From NCBI GenBank assembly GCA_038328705.1, contig JBBQMG010000002.1, positions 14,513 through 78,512 of the forward strand: a DNA stretch of 64,000 nucleotides, read 5' to 3'. The stretch is from UBA668 sp038328705 (GTDB taxonomy: Bacteria; Actinomycetota; Acidimicrobiia; Acidimicrobiales; Ilumatobacteraceae). A program made the translations under genes and the position numbers. Of this stretch, positions 8,573 to 16,390 are shown one piece after another. How positions within the stretch are numbered: position 1 is the first letter of the stretch; each line of letters begins with the position of its first letter. The notes under the pieces were generated by a model that worked only from the letters and a program-made list of their open reading frames with translations, was not told the DNA's origin and ran no database searches.

Positions 8573-9343
8573 TCAGTGTTCGGGATGTGCCGCTCCGCCG
8601 ATGTACACGGCGGTGAGGATGGTGAAGATATAGGCCTGCAGGAATGCCACCAGCACCTCGAAGGCGGTGAGGAAGACGAGCATGAAGAAGGGCAGGATGG
8701 CCATCGGCTTGAGCAGGAACTGCGATGTCTCGGCGGTGATCAGCGAACTGGTGAGCAGTGCGAAGGTGACGAGCAGGATATGGCCGGCGAGCATGTTGGC
8801 GAACAACCGGACCATCAGCGAGAACGGGCGCACCAGGATGTTGGAGATGAACTCGATGGGAGTCACCAGGATGTAGAGGAACGCCGGGACGCCTGGCGGG
8901 AACAATGTGCTCTTCAGGTACCCACCAAGGCCTTGGTGTTTGATGCCGACACCGTTGTAGATGACCCACACGAGCAGGGCCAAGAACATCGGGATGGCCA
9001 TACGTGCTGTTGCCGGCATCTGTAGGAACGGGATGATGCCAGGCACGTTGCAGAGGTAGACGAACAGGAACAGGCTGAGCAGGAACGGCGTCCAGCCGAG
9101 GCCGTCCTTACCCATGGTCTGCATCACGATGCCGTTCTCGATGAACTCCACCGAGGTCTCGGCCAGGTTGCGCACACCCTTGGGGGCTTCCAGCGCATTC
9201 TTGCGACCGGCAAGAATGAAGATCATCGAACCGATCACTGCGGCGGCAACCGCAATGAGCGCGACCTTGTTGAAGGTGCTGAACAGATCTTTCCAGCGCA
9301 AGATCGAGTTGATCTCTGGGAAGGAGAAGGCTTCGGCGATCAC
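8573..9343 (-). CDS. atpB: ATP synthase Fo subunit a
   Basis: Membrane stator subunit that forms the proton half-channels, 256 residues with about six hydrophobic segments. The motif SLMVRLFANMLAGHILL contains the essential arginine (E. coli Arg210) facing the c ring. The next conserved polar helix ends in FLQAYIFTILTAVYIGGA with the expected Gln. It precedes atpE after 57 bases and follows the atpI-type gene after 43 bases. Confidence 0.97.
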   Translation of the reverse strand: MIAEAFSFPEINSILRWKDLFSTFNKVALIAVAAAVIGSMIFILAGRKNALEAPKGVRNLAETSVEFIENGIVMQTMGKDGLGWTPFLLSLFLFVYLCNVPGIIPFLQMPATARMAIPMFLALLVWVIYNGVGIKHQGLGGYLKSTLFPPGVPAFLYILVTPIEFISNILVRPFSLMVRLFANMLAGHILLVTFALLTSSLITAETSQFLLKPMAILPFFMLVFLTAFEVLVAFLQAYIFTILTAVYIGGAAHPEH

Positions 9344-9386
9344 GACGTGTTCCTGTGGGTTCGAGGCGGGCGGGTGCGATTAGGTG

Positions 9387-9827
9387 TTACTGGCGGGCGG
9401 GCTTGAGCCCAGGGTGTGCGAGCGAGAGAGCAACGAACTTCATCTCCCAGATCAGCAGACCAAGGTGCGTGACGATGATGGTCGTTCCGAGTGCCGGAAG
9501 TGAAATCCAACCGGCGTCCTTCACGAGAAACACTGCGAGAAAGATGAGACCGAGCCGGATGAGGTACCCGAACAACACGGCCCCCATCATGAGACCGAGG
9601 CTGATTCGGGCGGTAGTGGCCACGAGCGTAGCCGCCAACGAGAAGTTGACGAGCACAATCGCGATTGCGTAGCCGCTGCTGTACGCACCGTTCATGCCCC
9701 AGATGACGCCGCAGACCAAAATCATCAAGGGAGCAACGATGAGCCCACGACGCACCATGTCCTTGGTGACCGCTACTTCTGGCGCAGGGCCCGACAGTGC
9801 GGTGGTGGCGACCAGGGCGTCGTTCAT
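9387..9827 (-). CDS. atpI: AtpI-like ATP synthase assembly membrane protein
   Basis: Small membrane protein of 146 residues with four hydrophobic segments (about residues 28-45, 50-70, 78-100 and 105-125), in the position of atpI upstream of atpB. AtpI-family proteins help c-ring assembly and may affect Mg2+ supply. Sequence similarity cannot be tested here, so the call rests on topology and position. It overlaps the preceding AtpZ-type gene by 4 bases. Confidence 0.7.
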   Translation of the reverse strand: MNDALVATTALSGPAPEVAVTKDMVRRGLIVAPLMILVCGVIWGMNGAYSSGYAIAIVLVNFSLAATLVATTARISLGLMMGAVLFGYLIRLGLIFLAVFLVKDAGWISLPALGTTIIVTHLGLLIWEMKFVALSLAHPGLKPARQ

Positions 9828-10225
9828 AGCGCCTCGCCCTTCACACCCGTGTCCGCAGCCGTCGTGTCGACTTCGACGATCTTGTGGCGCGGATGGCTCT
9901 GGATGCCCGCCAGGCGCTCGGCCTCGTGGACCTTCATCGCGCTGGTGTATTCGAAATACATCTTGATGAACTGGCCGATCACGCTGAAGACGACAAGGCC
10001 GACCATGAAGGTCGGACGTGTGTCCAGCCAGCGATCGAGGCCGTAGCCGACACCGAGGAACACCAGTACGACCAACGCGAAGTCCATGCCGCGGCCCAGC
10101 GTCTGGCCGGACTGCTGATGCTCAGAGATCTTGCGCTGGTCGGGCAGGACTTTCACGGGGGCGTTTGGGTTCCTCGGGAAGCGTGCCAGCCACGACGTTG
10201 TGACCGAGCTTGTGAACGCGCACAC
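9824..10225 (-). CDS. AtpZ/AtpI-family membrane protein
   Basis: Protein of 133 residues with two membrane helices (DFALVVLVFLGVGYGLDRW and FMVGLVVFSVIGQFIKMYF). The pattern GVGYGLDRWLDTRP is typical of the AtpZ (ATPase_gene1) family. Members sit at the head of many atp operons next to AtpI. The GTG start used here gives a 24-residue leader; an internal GTG at 10156 is an alternative that would fit the family length better. It follows the WecA-like gene after 53 bases. Confidence 0.75.
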   Translation of the reverse strand: MCAFTSSVTTSWLARFPRNPNAPVKVLPDQRKISEHQQSGQTLGRGMDFALVVLVFLGVGYGLDRWLDTRPTFMVGLVVFSVIGQFIKMYFEYTSAMKVHEAERLAGIQSHPRHKIVEVDTTAADTGVKGEAL

Positions 10226-10278
10226 AATCTAGTCGAACGCGCACCACCTCACGCAAACCCGACGAGAGATCGAGCGAG

Positions 10279-11397
10279 CTAAGCCCGGCGACGTCGGATC
10301 TGCGGGTGCAAGATCGTGTAGAGCACCAGTCCCAACATGGCCACACCAATCGGGATGTAGCTGGTGCCGCTGCCGGTGAACACCGGGTACAGCACGAACG
10401 CAGACAGCAACGCAGTCCACGCCCAAAGAATCAGCACGCTCCGGCGTTGGCCATGACCCATCTCCATCAACCGGTGATGAAGGTGGCCCTTGTCCGCCGA
10501 TGCGACCCCTTGGCGGCGAGCCGTGCGACGGATGATCGCGAACAGCGTGTCGAGGATGGGCACACCAAGGATGATGAGCGGGATGAGCAACGGGGCGATG
10601 AAGAAGTACGTCTGACCCACGAACCGCTGGTCGTTCGGGTCGGCTCGGCCACCGACGACGCTGGTGCTGACGGCCATCAGCAAACCCAACAGCAGCGCCC
10701 CGCCATCACCCATGAAGATGCGCGCCGGATTGAAGTTGTACGGAAGGAAGCCGAGACAGATGCCAACGGCAAGGATGGCGACAAGTGACCCGATGTTGGG
10801 CTGCGTGATCATGCCCGGGATCTCGGCCAGGTGCTGGCTGTAGAGGAAGAAGGCGCCGGCGCCGATGGCCACGATGCCCGCTGCCAAGCCGTCGAGTCCG
10901 TCGATCAGGTTGATGGCATTCGTCATACCCAGCAGCCAGAGCACAGTGACCAGCTGCGCCCAGTCGCTACTCAGGACCAGGACCCCCACGAACGGCACAC
11001 GGAAGTTGTACATCTGAACGCCGTAGTAGACGAGGATCGCCCCGGCGGCGATGGTGCCCATCACCTTTGCCGGTGCCGAGATCTCACGAATGTCGTCGAT
11101 GAAGCCGATCAGGAAGATGGCAGTGGCAGCGAACAGCACCCCGCGGGGTTCGGAGAAGTTTGCGTAGAGCGGATCGAAGACGTCCATGAGCCGCGAGGCA
11201 GCAAACGCAACGATGAAGCCGACGAACATTGCGATGCCACCAACGTCGGGCGTTGCAACCTTGTGCACTCGCCGATCGTCGGGCTCGACCACCCATCCCA
11301 GTCGCCGCGCGGCCCTGCCGACGATCGGCGTTGCCACGAATGTCACCAGCGCGGCGATGGCACCGATGAGAAGATACGCGCCAGTGCCTGGCATCAC
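10279..11397 (-). CDS. undecaprenyl-phosphate sugar-1-phosphate transferase (WecA/MraY family)
   Basis: Polytopic membrane enzyme of 372 residues with about ten hydrophobic segments. It transfers a sugar-1-phosphate, probably GlcNAc-1-phosphate, to undecaprenyl or decaprenyl phosphate to begin cell-envelope glycan synthesis. Family motifs are in order: HKVATPDVGGIAMF near residue 45, FLIGFIDD near residue 95, NAINLIDGLDGLAAG near residue 160, ARIFMGDGGALLLG near residue 222 and the HLHHRLMEMGHGQR cytoplasmic loop near residue 305. The WecA-type His-rich loop favours this subfamily over MraY. M. tuberculosis has the orthologous rfe (Rv1302) in the same place before the atp operon. Confidence 0.92.
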   Translation of the reverse strand: MMPGTGAYLLIGAIAALVTFVATPIVGRAARRLGWVVEPDDRRVHKVATPDVGGIAMFVGFIVAFAASRLMDVFDPLYANFSEPRGVLFAATAIFLIGFIDDIREISAPAKVMGTIAAGAILVYYGVQMYNFRVPFVGVLVLSSDWAQLVTVLWLLGMTNAINLIDGLDGLAAGIVAIGAGAFFLYSQHLAEIPGMITQPNIGSLVAILAVGICLGFLPYNFNPARIFMGDGGALLLGLLMAVSTSVVGGRADPNDQRFVGQTYFFIAPLLIPLIILGVPILDTLFAIIRRTARRQGVASADKGHLHHRLMEMGHGQRRSVLILWAWTALLSAFVLYPVFTGSGTSYIPIGVAMLGLVLYTILHPQIRRRRA

Positions 11398-11870
11398 GGA
11401 CGCCGGAGTAGAGGGTCGTGCGCTTCGAAACCTTGGTGCCCGAACCAGCCGGCCGCCACCAGCGCAAACAGCGAGTAGACCGGGACAGACGGCGATTTGC
11501 TCATCGCGTGGCGCACAACAGCGACCACCCAGTCGAGGTAGGGAACAAGGGGAATGTGCAGCGCATCGTCATTGTCGCTGAACAGCTTCACCAACAGATG
11601 ACGCTCGACGTAGAACATCGCGAGGAGCAGGCTTGCAGCCGTGACAGCTACTGCAACGGCGGCAGCACGACGTCCGGGACTCCGCATGCCGGCGTGAACG
11701 CCATACGCAACGACCACTCCGAACAGCGGAATCAGGTATGCCTGCGTCGAGTGCGTACCGATCACGATCAGGAACCAGGCCAGGCCTGCGAACAGACCAG
11801 CGATGACACCGAACAACACGCCCCGGCGCAACGAGCGCGCGGGTTGAGGGTTGCCAGCGACGTTGCTCAC
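11394..11870 (-). CDS. four-helix membrane protein of unknown function, paralog of the gene at 29314
   Basis: Protein of 158 residues with four predicted membrane helices and a conserved loop. I do not recognise a named family. It resembles the plus-strand gene at 29314-29907 along its whole length: FYVERHLLVKLF against YYINRHLLIAEG, then HIPLVPYLDWVVAVVRH against EIPLIPTFEELRIVLRV, then a last helix ending WFGHQGFEA against FFGFKGIRA. Its ATGA overlap with the wecA-like gene and its place in the glyA-wecA-atp run suggest co-expression with envelope and energy genes. Confidence 0.8.
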   Translation of the reverse strand: MSNVAGNPQPARSLRRGVLFGVIAGLFAGLAWFLIVIGTHSTQAYLIPLFGVVVAYGVHAGMRSPGRRAAAVAVAVTAASLLLAMFYVERHLLVKLFSDNDDALHIPLVPYLDWVVAVVRHAMSKSPSVPVYSLFALVAAGWFGHQGFEAHDPLLRRP

Positions 11871-11888
11871 GAGCGATCACTGTAGCGA

Positions 11889-13136
11889 TCAGGCATACGG
11901 CGGGAACCGCGCGCACAACGCGGCCACTTCGGCCTTGGCCGCCATCACGGCGGTGGGGTCGGCACGATGGCGAAGAACGCGAGCGATCAGTTCTGCTATC
12001 ACCGTCATCTCCGCCTCCTTCATTCCCTGCGTGGTCACCGACGGAGTGCCGATGCGCACACCGCTGGTCACGAACGGGCTGCGCGGGTCGTCGGGGATGG
12101 TGTTCTTGTTGAGGGTGATGCCACCCTCGTCGAGGACGGCCTGAGCTTCCTTGCCCGTGAGTTCGGCATCGAACGGACGCAGATCGACCACCATCAGGTG
12201 GCTGTCGGTGCCACCGCTGACAAGACGGAAACCCTGGTGCACCAATGCCTCGGCGAGCGCGCCGGCATTCTTCACGATCTGCTGCGCATAGTCCTCGAAC
12301 TCGGGTTGCATGGCTTCATAGAACGCCACTGCCTTGCCGGCAATGACGTGCTCGAGTGGGCCACCCTGCCAGCCGGGGAACACGGCCTTGTCGATCGCGG
12401 CGCCGTACTCGGCCTTGCTGAGAATGCAACCACCGCGGGGCCCGCGCAGGGTCTTGTGCGTGGTGAACGTGACGATGTCCGCGTACGGCACCGGGTTGGC
12501 GTGCGCGCCGCCGGCGATCAGGCCCGCCAGGTGCGCGGCGTCGAACATGAACAGCGCGCCCACTTCATCGGCGATCGCCTTGAACGCGGCCGGGTCGAGG
12601 CGCCGCGGGTAGCTGGTGGTACCTGCAACGATGAGTTTCGGGCGGTGCTGCAAGGCGAGGTCACGCACCTCGTTCATGTCGATGCGCTCCTCCCCCTTCG
12701 TCACCTTGTAGGGCACGAAGCGGTAGAGCTTGCCGCTGGCGTTGACCGGCGAGCCGTGCGTGAGGTGGCCGCCGTGGTCGAGGCTGAGGCCCAGCACCGT
12801 GTCGCCCGGCTGCAGGATGACTTGGTAGGCGCACATGTTGGCGTTGGCGCCACTGTGCGGTTGCACGTTGGCGTGATCGGCGCCGAACAGTTCCTTGACC
12901 CGCGAGATGGCGAGCGACTCGATCTCGTCGATGATGGCGTTGCCGCCGTAGTAACGCTTGCCGGGCAGACCCTCTGAGTACTTGTTGGTCAGGGCGCTGC
13001 CGACCGCTCGCATGACAGCCGGGGAGGTGAAGTTCTCACTGGCGATGAGCTGCAGACCGGTGCACTGACGCTGCACCTCCGCGTCGATGAGGTCGAAGAT
13101 GACCGTGTCGGGCTTGGTATCGCTGGGGAACGGCAT
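11889..13136 (-). CDS. glyA: serine hydroxymethyltransferase
   Basis: PLP enzyme that converts serine and tetrahydrofolate to glycine and 5,10-methylene-tetrahydrofolate. The 415-residue protein has the family length. The PLP lysine is in VTFTTHKTLRGPRGG near residue 225. Other motifs are LIASENFTSPAVMRAVGS at the N-terminus, YYGGNAIIDEIE near residue 57 and the VQPHSGANANMCAY substrate loop near residue 90. It starts one base after the rpiB stop, so rpiB and glyA are one transcript. Confidence 0.97.
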   Translation of the reverse strand: MPFPSDTKPDTVIFDLIDAEVQRQCTGLQLIASENFTSPAVMRAVGSALTNKYSEGLPGKRYYGGNAIIDEIESLAISRVKELFGADHANVQPHSGANANMCAYQVILQPGDTVLGLSLDHGGHLTHGSPVNASGKLYRFVPYKVTKGEERIDMNEVRDLALQHRPKLIVAGTTSYPRRLDPAAFKAIADEVGALFMFDAAHLAGLIAGGAHANPVPYADIVTFTTHKTLRGPRGGCILSKAEYGAAIDKAVFPGWQGGPLEHVIAGKAVAFYEAMQPEFEDYAQQIVKNAGALAEALVHQGFRLVSGGTDSHLMVVDLRPFDAELTGKEAQAVLDEGGITLNKNTIPDDPRSPFVTSGVRIGTPSVTTQGMKEAEMTVIAELIARVLRHRADPTAVMAAKAEVAALCARFPPYA

Positions 13137-13137
13137 G

Positions 13138-13683
13138 TCAGAACTCCGGGTTGTCGTTGTCGTTGGCGTTGGCGTTGTCGTTGTCGTTGGCGTTGGCGTT
13201 GGCGTTGTCGTTGTCGTTGTCGTTGTCGGCGCGTGCGGTTTCGTCGCGCTCGATCTGCATCACTTGCTCGACGCGGCGCAGGTGGCGGCCACCTTCGAAC
13301 GGCGTGGTGAGGAACAGTTGGACGATTTCATCGGCGAGACCAGTACCCACCACGCGACCACCGATGCTGAGCACGTTGGCATCGTTGTGTTGCCGAGCCA
13401 TGCGAGCCGTGTAGAGGTCGTTGCAGAGCGCAGCGCGCACGCCGTGCACCTTGTTCGCAGCCAGCTGTTCGCCCTGGCCGCTACCGCCGATGACGATGCC
13501 GAACAACGCATTGCCGTCGCGCACGGTGCGGGCGACCGAGGCACAGATCTCTGGGTAGTCGACTGCCTCTGTGCTGTGCGTGCCGTGGTCGAGCACATCG
13601 TGCCCACCTGCCTGCAGCACCTCGACGAGGTGCTGCTTGAGTTCGTACCCGGCATGATCCGAGCCAATCGCGATCAGAGACAT
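13138..13683 (-). CDS. rpiB: ribose-5-phosphate isomerase B with low-complexity C-terminal tail
   Basis: Interconverts ribose-5-phosphate and ribulose-5-phosphate. The ATG at 13683 gives MSLIAIGSDHAGYELK, the family N-terminus; the frame stays open further upstream but without similarity. The protein is 181 residues. The phosphate-binding loop reads GIVIGGSGQGEQLAANK: the E. coli active-site Cys is Gly, and the following Glu is retained, as in M. tuberculosis RpiB, which uses that Glu as base. The last 29 residues are Asp-Asn and Ala-Asn dipeptides ending in PEF, encoded by a hexanucleotide tandem repeat. Such a tail is not part of the enzyme fold. Confidence 0.95.
   Translation of the reverse strand: MSLIAIGSDHAGYELKQHLVEVLQAGGHDVLDHGTHSTEAVDYPEICASVARTVRDGNALFGIVIGGSGQGEQLAANKVHGVRAALCNDLYTARMARQHNDANVLSIGGRVVGTGLADEIVQLFLTTPFEGGRHLRRVEQVMQIERDETARADNDNDNDNANANANDNDNANANDNDNPEF
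13150..13227. repeat. hexanucleotide tandem repeat (GTTGTC/GTTGGC) inside rpiB
   Basis: Thirteen head-to-tail 6-base units, GTTGTC or GTTGGC on the plus strand, covering 78 bases within the 3' end of rpiB. They encode 13 dipeptides, Asp-Asn or Ala-Asn. The unit is a multiple of three, so changes in copy number by slippage keep frame and only alter the length of the RpiB tail. Confidence 0.95.
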
Positions 13684-13731
13684 CGACGCGAGTGTAGGTG
13701 ACACTGCCGGTCGCGAACCCAGCCCTCCCCC

Positions 13732-13776
13732 CGTTTGTGCACTTCCGCCCGCCGAGCGACCGAAAGTGCACAAACG
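13732..13776. promoter_or_regulatory. 13-bp inverted repeat in the rpiB / thiolase divergent promoter region
   Basis: Perfect arms CGTTTGTGCACTT (13732-13744) and AAGTGCACAAACG (13764-13776) are separated by 19 bases. Each arm contains a GTGCAC palindrome. The element is in the 146-base gap between divergent genes and has no T-tract, so an operator or cruciform is more likely than a terminator. Confidence 0.6.
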
Positions 13777-13829
13777 CTGAACACCGAGCTGGTTCGCTGA
13801 TAGTCGAGCTCAGTTCGTACCCTGGCGGC

Positions 13830-15308
13830 ATGTTGCTCGACCCTCGCACTCCCGTCCTCATCGGTGCCGGCCAATTCGTTCACCGTGCGGCAGGGTTGGA
13901 TGACTCGCTCGATGCATCCGCGATGATGTGCGAAGCCATTCGCTCGGCGGCCGCCGACGCAGGTCTTGCCGAGGTGCCGAACCCGGATTCGGTGAGGGTG
14001 GTCGGGCTGCTCAGCTGGAAGTACGGCGACCCGGCCTGGGTCGTGGCGAACCAACTGGGTCTGACCCCGCGCGAGACCGCAACCACCACGATGGGTGGCA
14101 ACAGCCCGCAGACGTTGGTCAATGGCACGGCGATGGAGATCCAGCGCGGCGAGCTGGACCTTGCAATCCTGTGCGGCGGCGAGGCCTGGAGGACACGAAT
14201 GCGCGCCCGCAAGGCCGGAGTGGAACTGCACTGGCCCACGGCGCCAGCCGACCAGATGCCGCGCTTGCTGGGCGAGGACCTGGAGATGAATCACCCGAGC
14301 GAACGTGCCCGTAACATCGTCATGCCCGTGCAGGTGTACCCGATGTTCGAGACCGCCGTGCGGGCAGCTGCCGGCCGCACTGTCGAGGAACAACAGACAC
14401 TGAGCAGCGAGCTGTACGCGAAGTTCAGCAAGGTCGCGGCAGCGAACCCGTACGCCTGGATCCGTGACGCCAAGACCGCCGAAGAGATTCGCACGCCGTC
14501 GGCCACGAACCGCATGATCGGCTTCCCGTACCCGAAGTACATGAACTCGAACAACGACGTCGACATGGGTGCTGCACTCATCATGTGCAGCGTCGAGAAG
14601 GCAGAGGCCCTCGGCGTGCCTCGCGACCGTTGGGTGTTTCCGCACTCCGGCGCCGACTGCCACGAGCACAACTACATCAGCAACCGGTGGAGCTTCGCCG
14701 AGACGCCCGCTGTGGAACTCGGCGGTCGACGCGCGCTCGAGCTTGCCGGTGTCGACATCGACGACATCGAGATCATCGATCTCTACTCGTGCTTCCCGTC
14801 GGCGGTGCAGCTGGGCGCGCAGAGCCTGGGTATCTCGCTGGACCGTCAGGTCACCCGCACCGGCGGTCTCGCCTTCGCCGGCGGCCCCTGGAACAACTAC
14901 GTGATGCACGCGATCGCTACGGTGATGAACGACCTGCGCGACCGCCCTGGCGCCAAGGGCCTGGTGTGGGCCAATGGCGGGTACGCCACCAAGCATTCGT
15001 TCGGCGTCTACAGCACCTCTCCCCCAATCTCGTTTCAGCATGCGTACCCGCAGGACGAGATCGATGTGATGCCGCGCCGCCAACTGGCCGAGCCCGCCGA
15101 TGCACAGGGCAGCGCAACGATCGAGGCGTACACCGTCATGTTCTCGCGCGACGGCGAGCCGGAAACCACGTTGGCCGCCTGCCTTCTGGCCGACGGTCAC
15201 CGGGCGTGGGGCACCTCCTCGGACGCAACCCTGGCTGCAGCAATGTGCGAGGGCGAATGGGTCGGCCACACCGCCGAGCTCGACGCCGCAGGCACGCTCT
15301 TTGTGTAG
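13830..15308 (+). CDS. thiolase-superfamily acetyl-CoA acetyltransferase-like protein
   Basis: Protein of 492 residues resembling the actinobacterial acetyl-CoA acetyltransferase-like group of the thiolase superfamily, not classical FadA. The start ATG13830 is chosen because MLLDPRTPVLIGAGQFVHR matches the thiolase N-terminal strand; the frame is open further upstream without similarity. Visible motifs are LAILCGGEAW near residue 115, IIDLYSCFPSAVQ near residue 315 and NGGYATKHSFGVY near residue 387. I could not place a complete Cys-His-Cys catalytic set, so a degradative or carrier role (as in SCP-x-like proteins) cannot be told apart from true acyl transfer. First gene of the plus-strand accessory block. 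Confidence 0.8.
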   Translation: MLLDPRTPVLIGAGQFVHRAAGLDDSLDASAMMCEAIRSAAADAGLAEVPNPDSVRVVGLLSWKYGDPAWVVANQLGLTPRETATTTMGGNSPQTLVNGTAMEIQRGELDLAILCGGEAWRTRMRARKAGVELHWPTAPADQMPRLLGEDLEMNHPSERARNIVMPVQVYPMFETAVRAAAGRTVEEQQTLSSELYAKFSKVAAANPYAWIRDAKTAEEIRTPSATNRMIGFPYPKYMNSNNDVDMGAALIMCSVEKAEALGVPRDRWVFPHSGADCHEHNYISNRWSFAETPAVELGGRRALELAGVDIDDIEIIDLYSCFPSAVQLGAQSLGISLDRQVTRTGGLAFAGGPWNNYVMHAIATVMNDLRDRPGAKGLVWANGGYATKHSFGVYSTSPPISFQHAYPQDEIDVMPRRQLAEPADAQGSATIEAYTVMFSRDGEPETTLAACLLADGHRAWGTSSDATLAAAMCEGEWVGHTAELDAAGTLFV

Positions 15309-15326
15309 CGAGTCACAGGAGTCGCA

Positions 15327-16283
15327 GTGGTGGCATGCTCTGGGGATATGTCGTCAACACCGCTGTCCGTCATTGTCGATTGCGATCCCGGCCACGACGA
15401 TGCCATCGCCATCCTCGTCGCGGCCCGGCACACCAACCTGGTGGGCATCACCACCGTCGCCGGCAATGCTCCGCTCGACGCCATCACCCGCAACGCGATC
15501 ATCGTCCGCGACCTGTTGCAGCTGGACTGCCCTGTCCACTCCGGCGCCAACCGCCCACTGACCCGCGCGCCGCGGCATGCAGACTACGTCCACGGCGAAA
15601 GTGGCATGGATGGGGCGGACCTGCCGGAGCCCAGCGGTCCGCCCGCCAGTCACGATGCCATCGGTTTCATCATCGACACCTGTCGCGCAGAAGAGGGAAT
15701 CTGGCTGGTGCCGACCGGCCCCCTCACCAACATCGCCCTGGCCCTGCGCGCTGCGCCAGACCTTGCCAGTCACATCGGCGGTATCTCTTTGATGGGAGGT
15801 GGCACATTCGGAAACCGCACCGCCGCCGCCGAGTTCAACCTGTGGTGCGACCCGGAGGCTGCGCACATGGTGTTCTCCTACGGCGGTCCGCTGATCATGT
15901 CCGGTCTCGATGTGACGCATCAGTTCCAGGCGGTGCCCGAGCGTGTCGACATGATCAGAGCACTGCCCGGTCGGCTGGCCGCCGTCCTCGCGGATCTGTT
16001 CGAGTTCTTCAGCGGCACGTACACCACTCGTCATCACCACATTCTCGGCGCACCCGTGCACGATCCGATCGCAGTGCTGGCACTCACCCATCCGCAGCTG
16101 TTCGAGCGGAAGCTGGCTCACGTTCAGATCGAAATTCAGGGCCGCCTCACTGCGGGCATGACCATCATCGATCAACGCGACCTGCGCGAGGTCCTCGACG
16201 CCAACTGTGACTGGATCACCGGCATCAACGCCGATGCCGCCTGGCAAGTGGTCGTCGAAGCCGTCCAACACTTCTCGAACTGA
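15327..16283 (+). CDS. inosine-uridine preferring nucleoside hydrolase
   Basis: Hydrolyses the N-glycosidic bond of nucleosides in salvage. The Ca2+-binding signature VDCDPGHDDAIAI is at the N-terminus, VTTVAGNAPLDAITRN-like text (GITTVAGNAPLDAITRN) follows, and FNLWCDPEAAHMVF is near residue 170, all as in the family. As called the protein is 318 residues. The GTG at 15327 has AGGAG five bases upstream; an ATG at 15348 (MSSTPLSVIVDCD) is an alternative start that fits family length equally well. It lies 18 bases after the thiolase-like gene and is likely co-transcribed. Confidence 0.9.
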   Translation: MVACSGDMSSTPLSVIVDCDPGHDDAIAILVAARHTNLVGITTVAGNAPLDAITRNAIIVRDLLQLDCPVHSGANRPLTRAPRHADYVHGESGMDGADLPEPSGPPASHDAIGFIIDTCRAEEGIWLVPTGPLTNIALALRAAPDLASHIGGISLMGGGTFGNRTAAAEFNLWCDPEAAHMVFSYGGPLIMSGLDVTHQFQAVPERVDMIRALPGRLAAVLADLFEFFSGTYTTRHHHILGAPVHDPIAVLALTHPQLFERKLAHVQIEIQGRLTAGMTIIDQRDLREVLDANCDWITGINADAAWQVVVEAVQHFSN

Positions 16284-16289
16284 CGCCCG

Positions 16290-16331
16290 ATGGAGGGTTC
16301 CAGCCCCTCCCAGGTCGTCGAAACCCTCCAT
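16290..16331. terminator. inverted repeat between nucleoside hydrolase and alcohol dehydrogenase genes
   Basis: Arms ATGGAGGGTT (16290-16299) and AACCCTCCAT (16322-16331) are perfect, with a 22-base spacer that is itself C-rich. No T-run follows, so it may be a weak or factor-dependent terminator, or an operator for the downstream gene. Confidence 0.4.
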
Positions 16332-16390
16332 TGGGGCTCGGGGCGCTCCGACTAGCTCGACGTCGTGGGCGCACACCTACGCTGCGCAGC

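Noticed and set aside
13150..13227. Possible CRISPR-like array
   Set aside because: Units are only 6 bases, contiguous and without spacers; a coding microsatellite explains them.
13684..15269. 531-codon minus-strand frame opposite the thiolase-like gene
   Set aside because: Antisense shadow; the plus strand encodes a coherent thiolase-superfamily protein.
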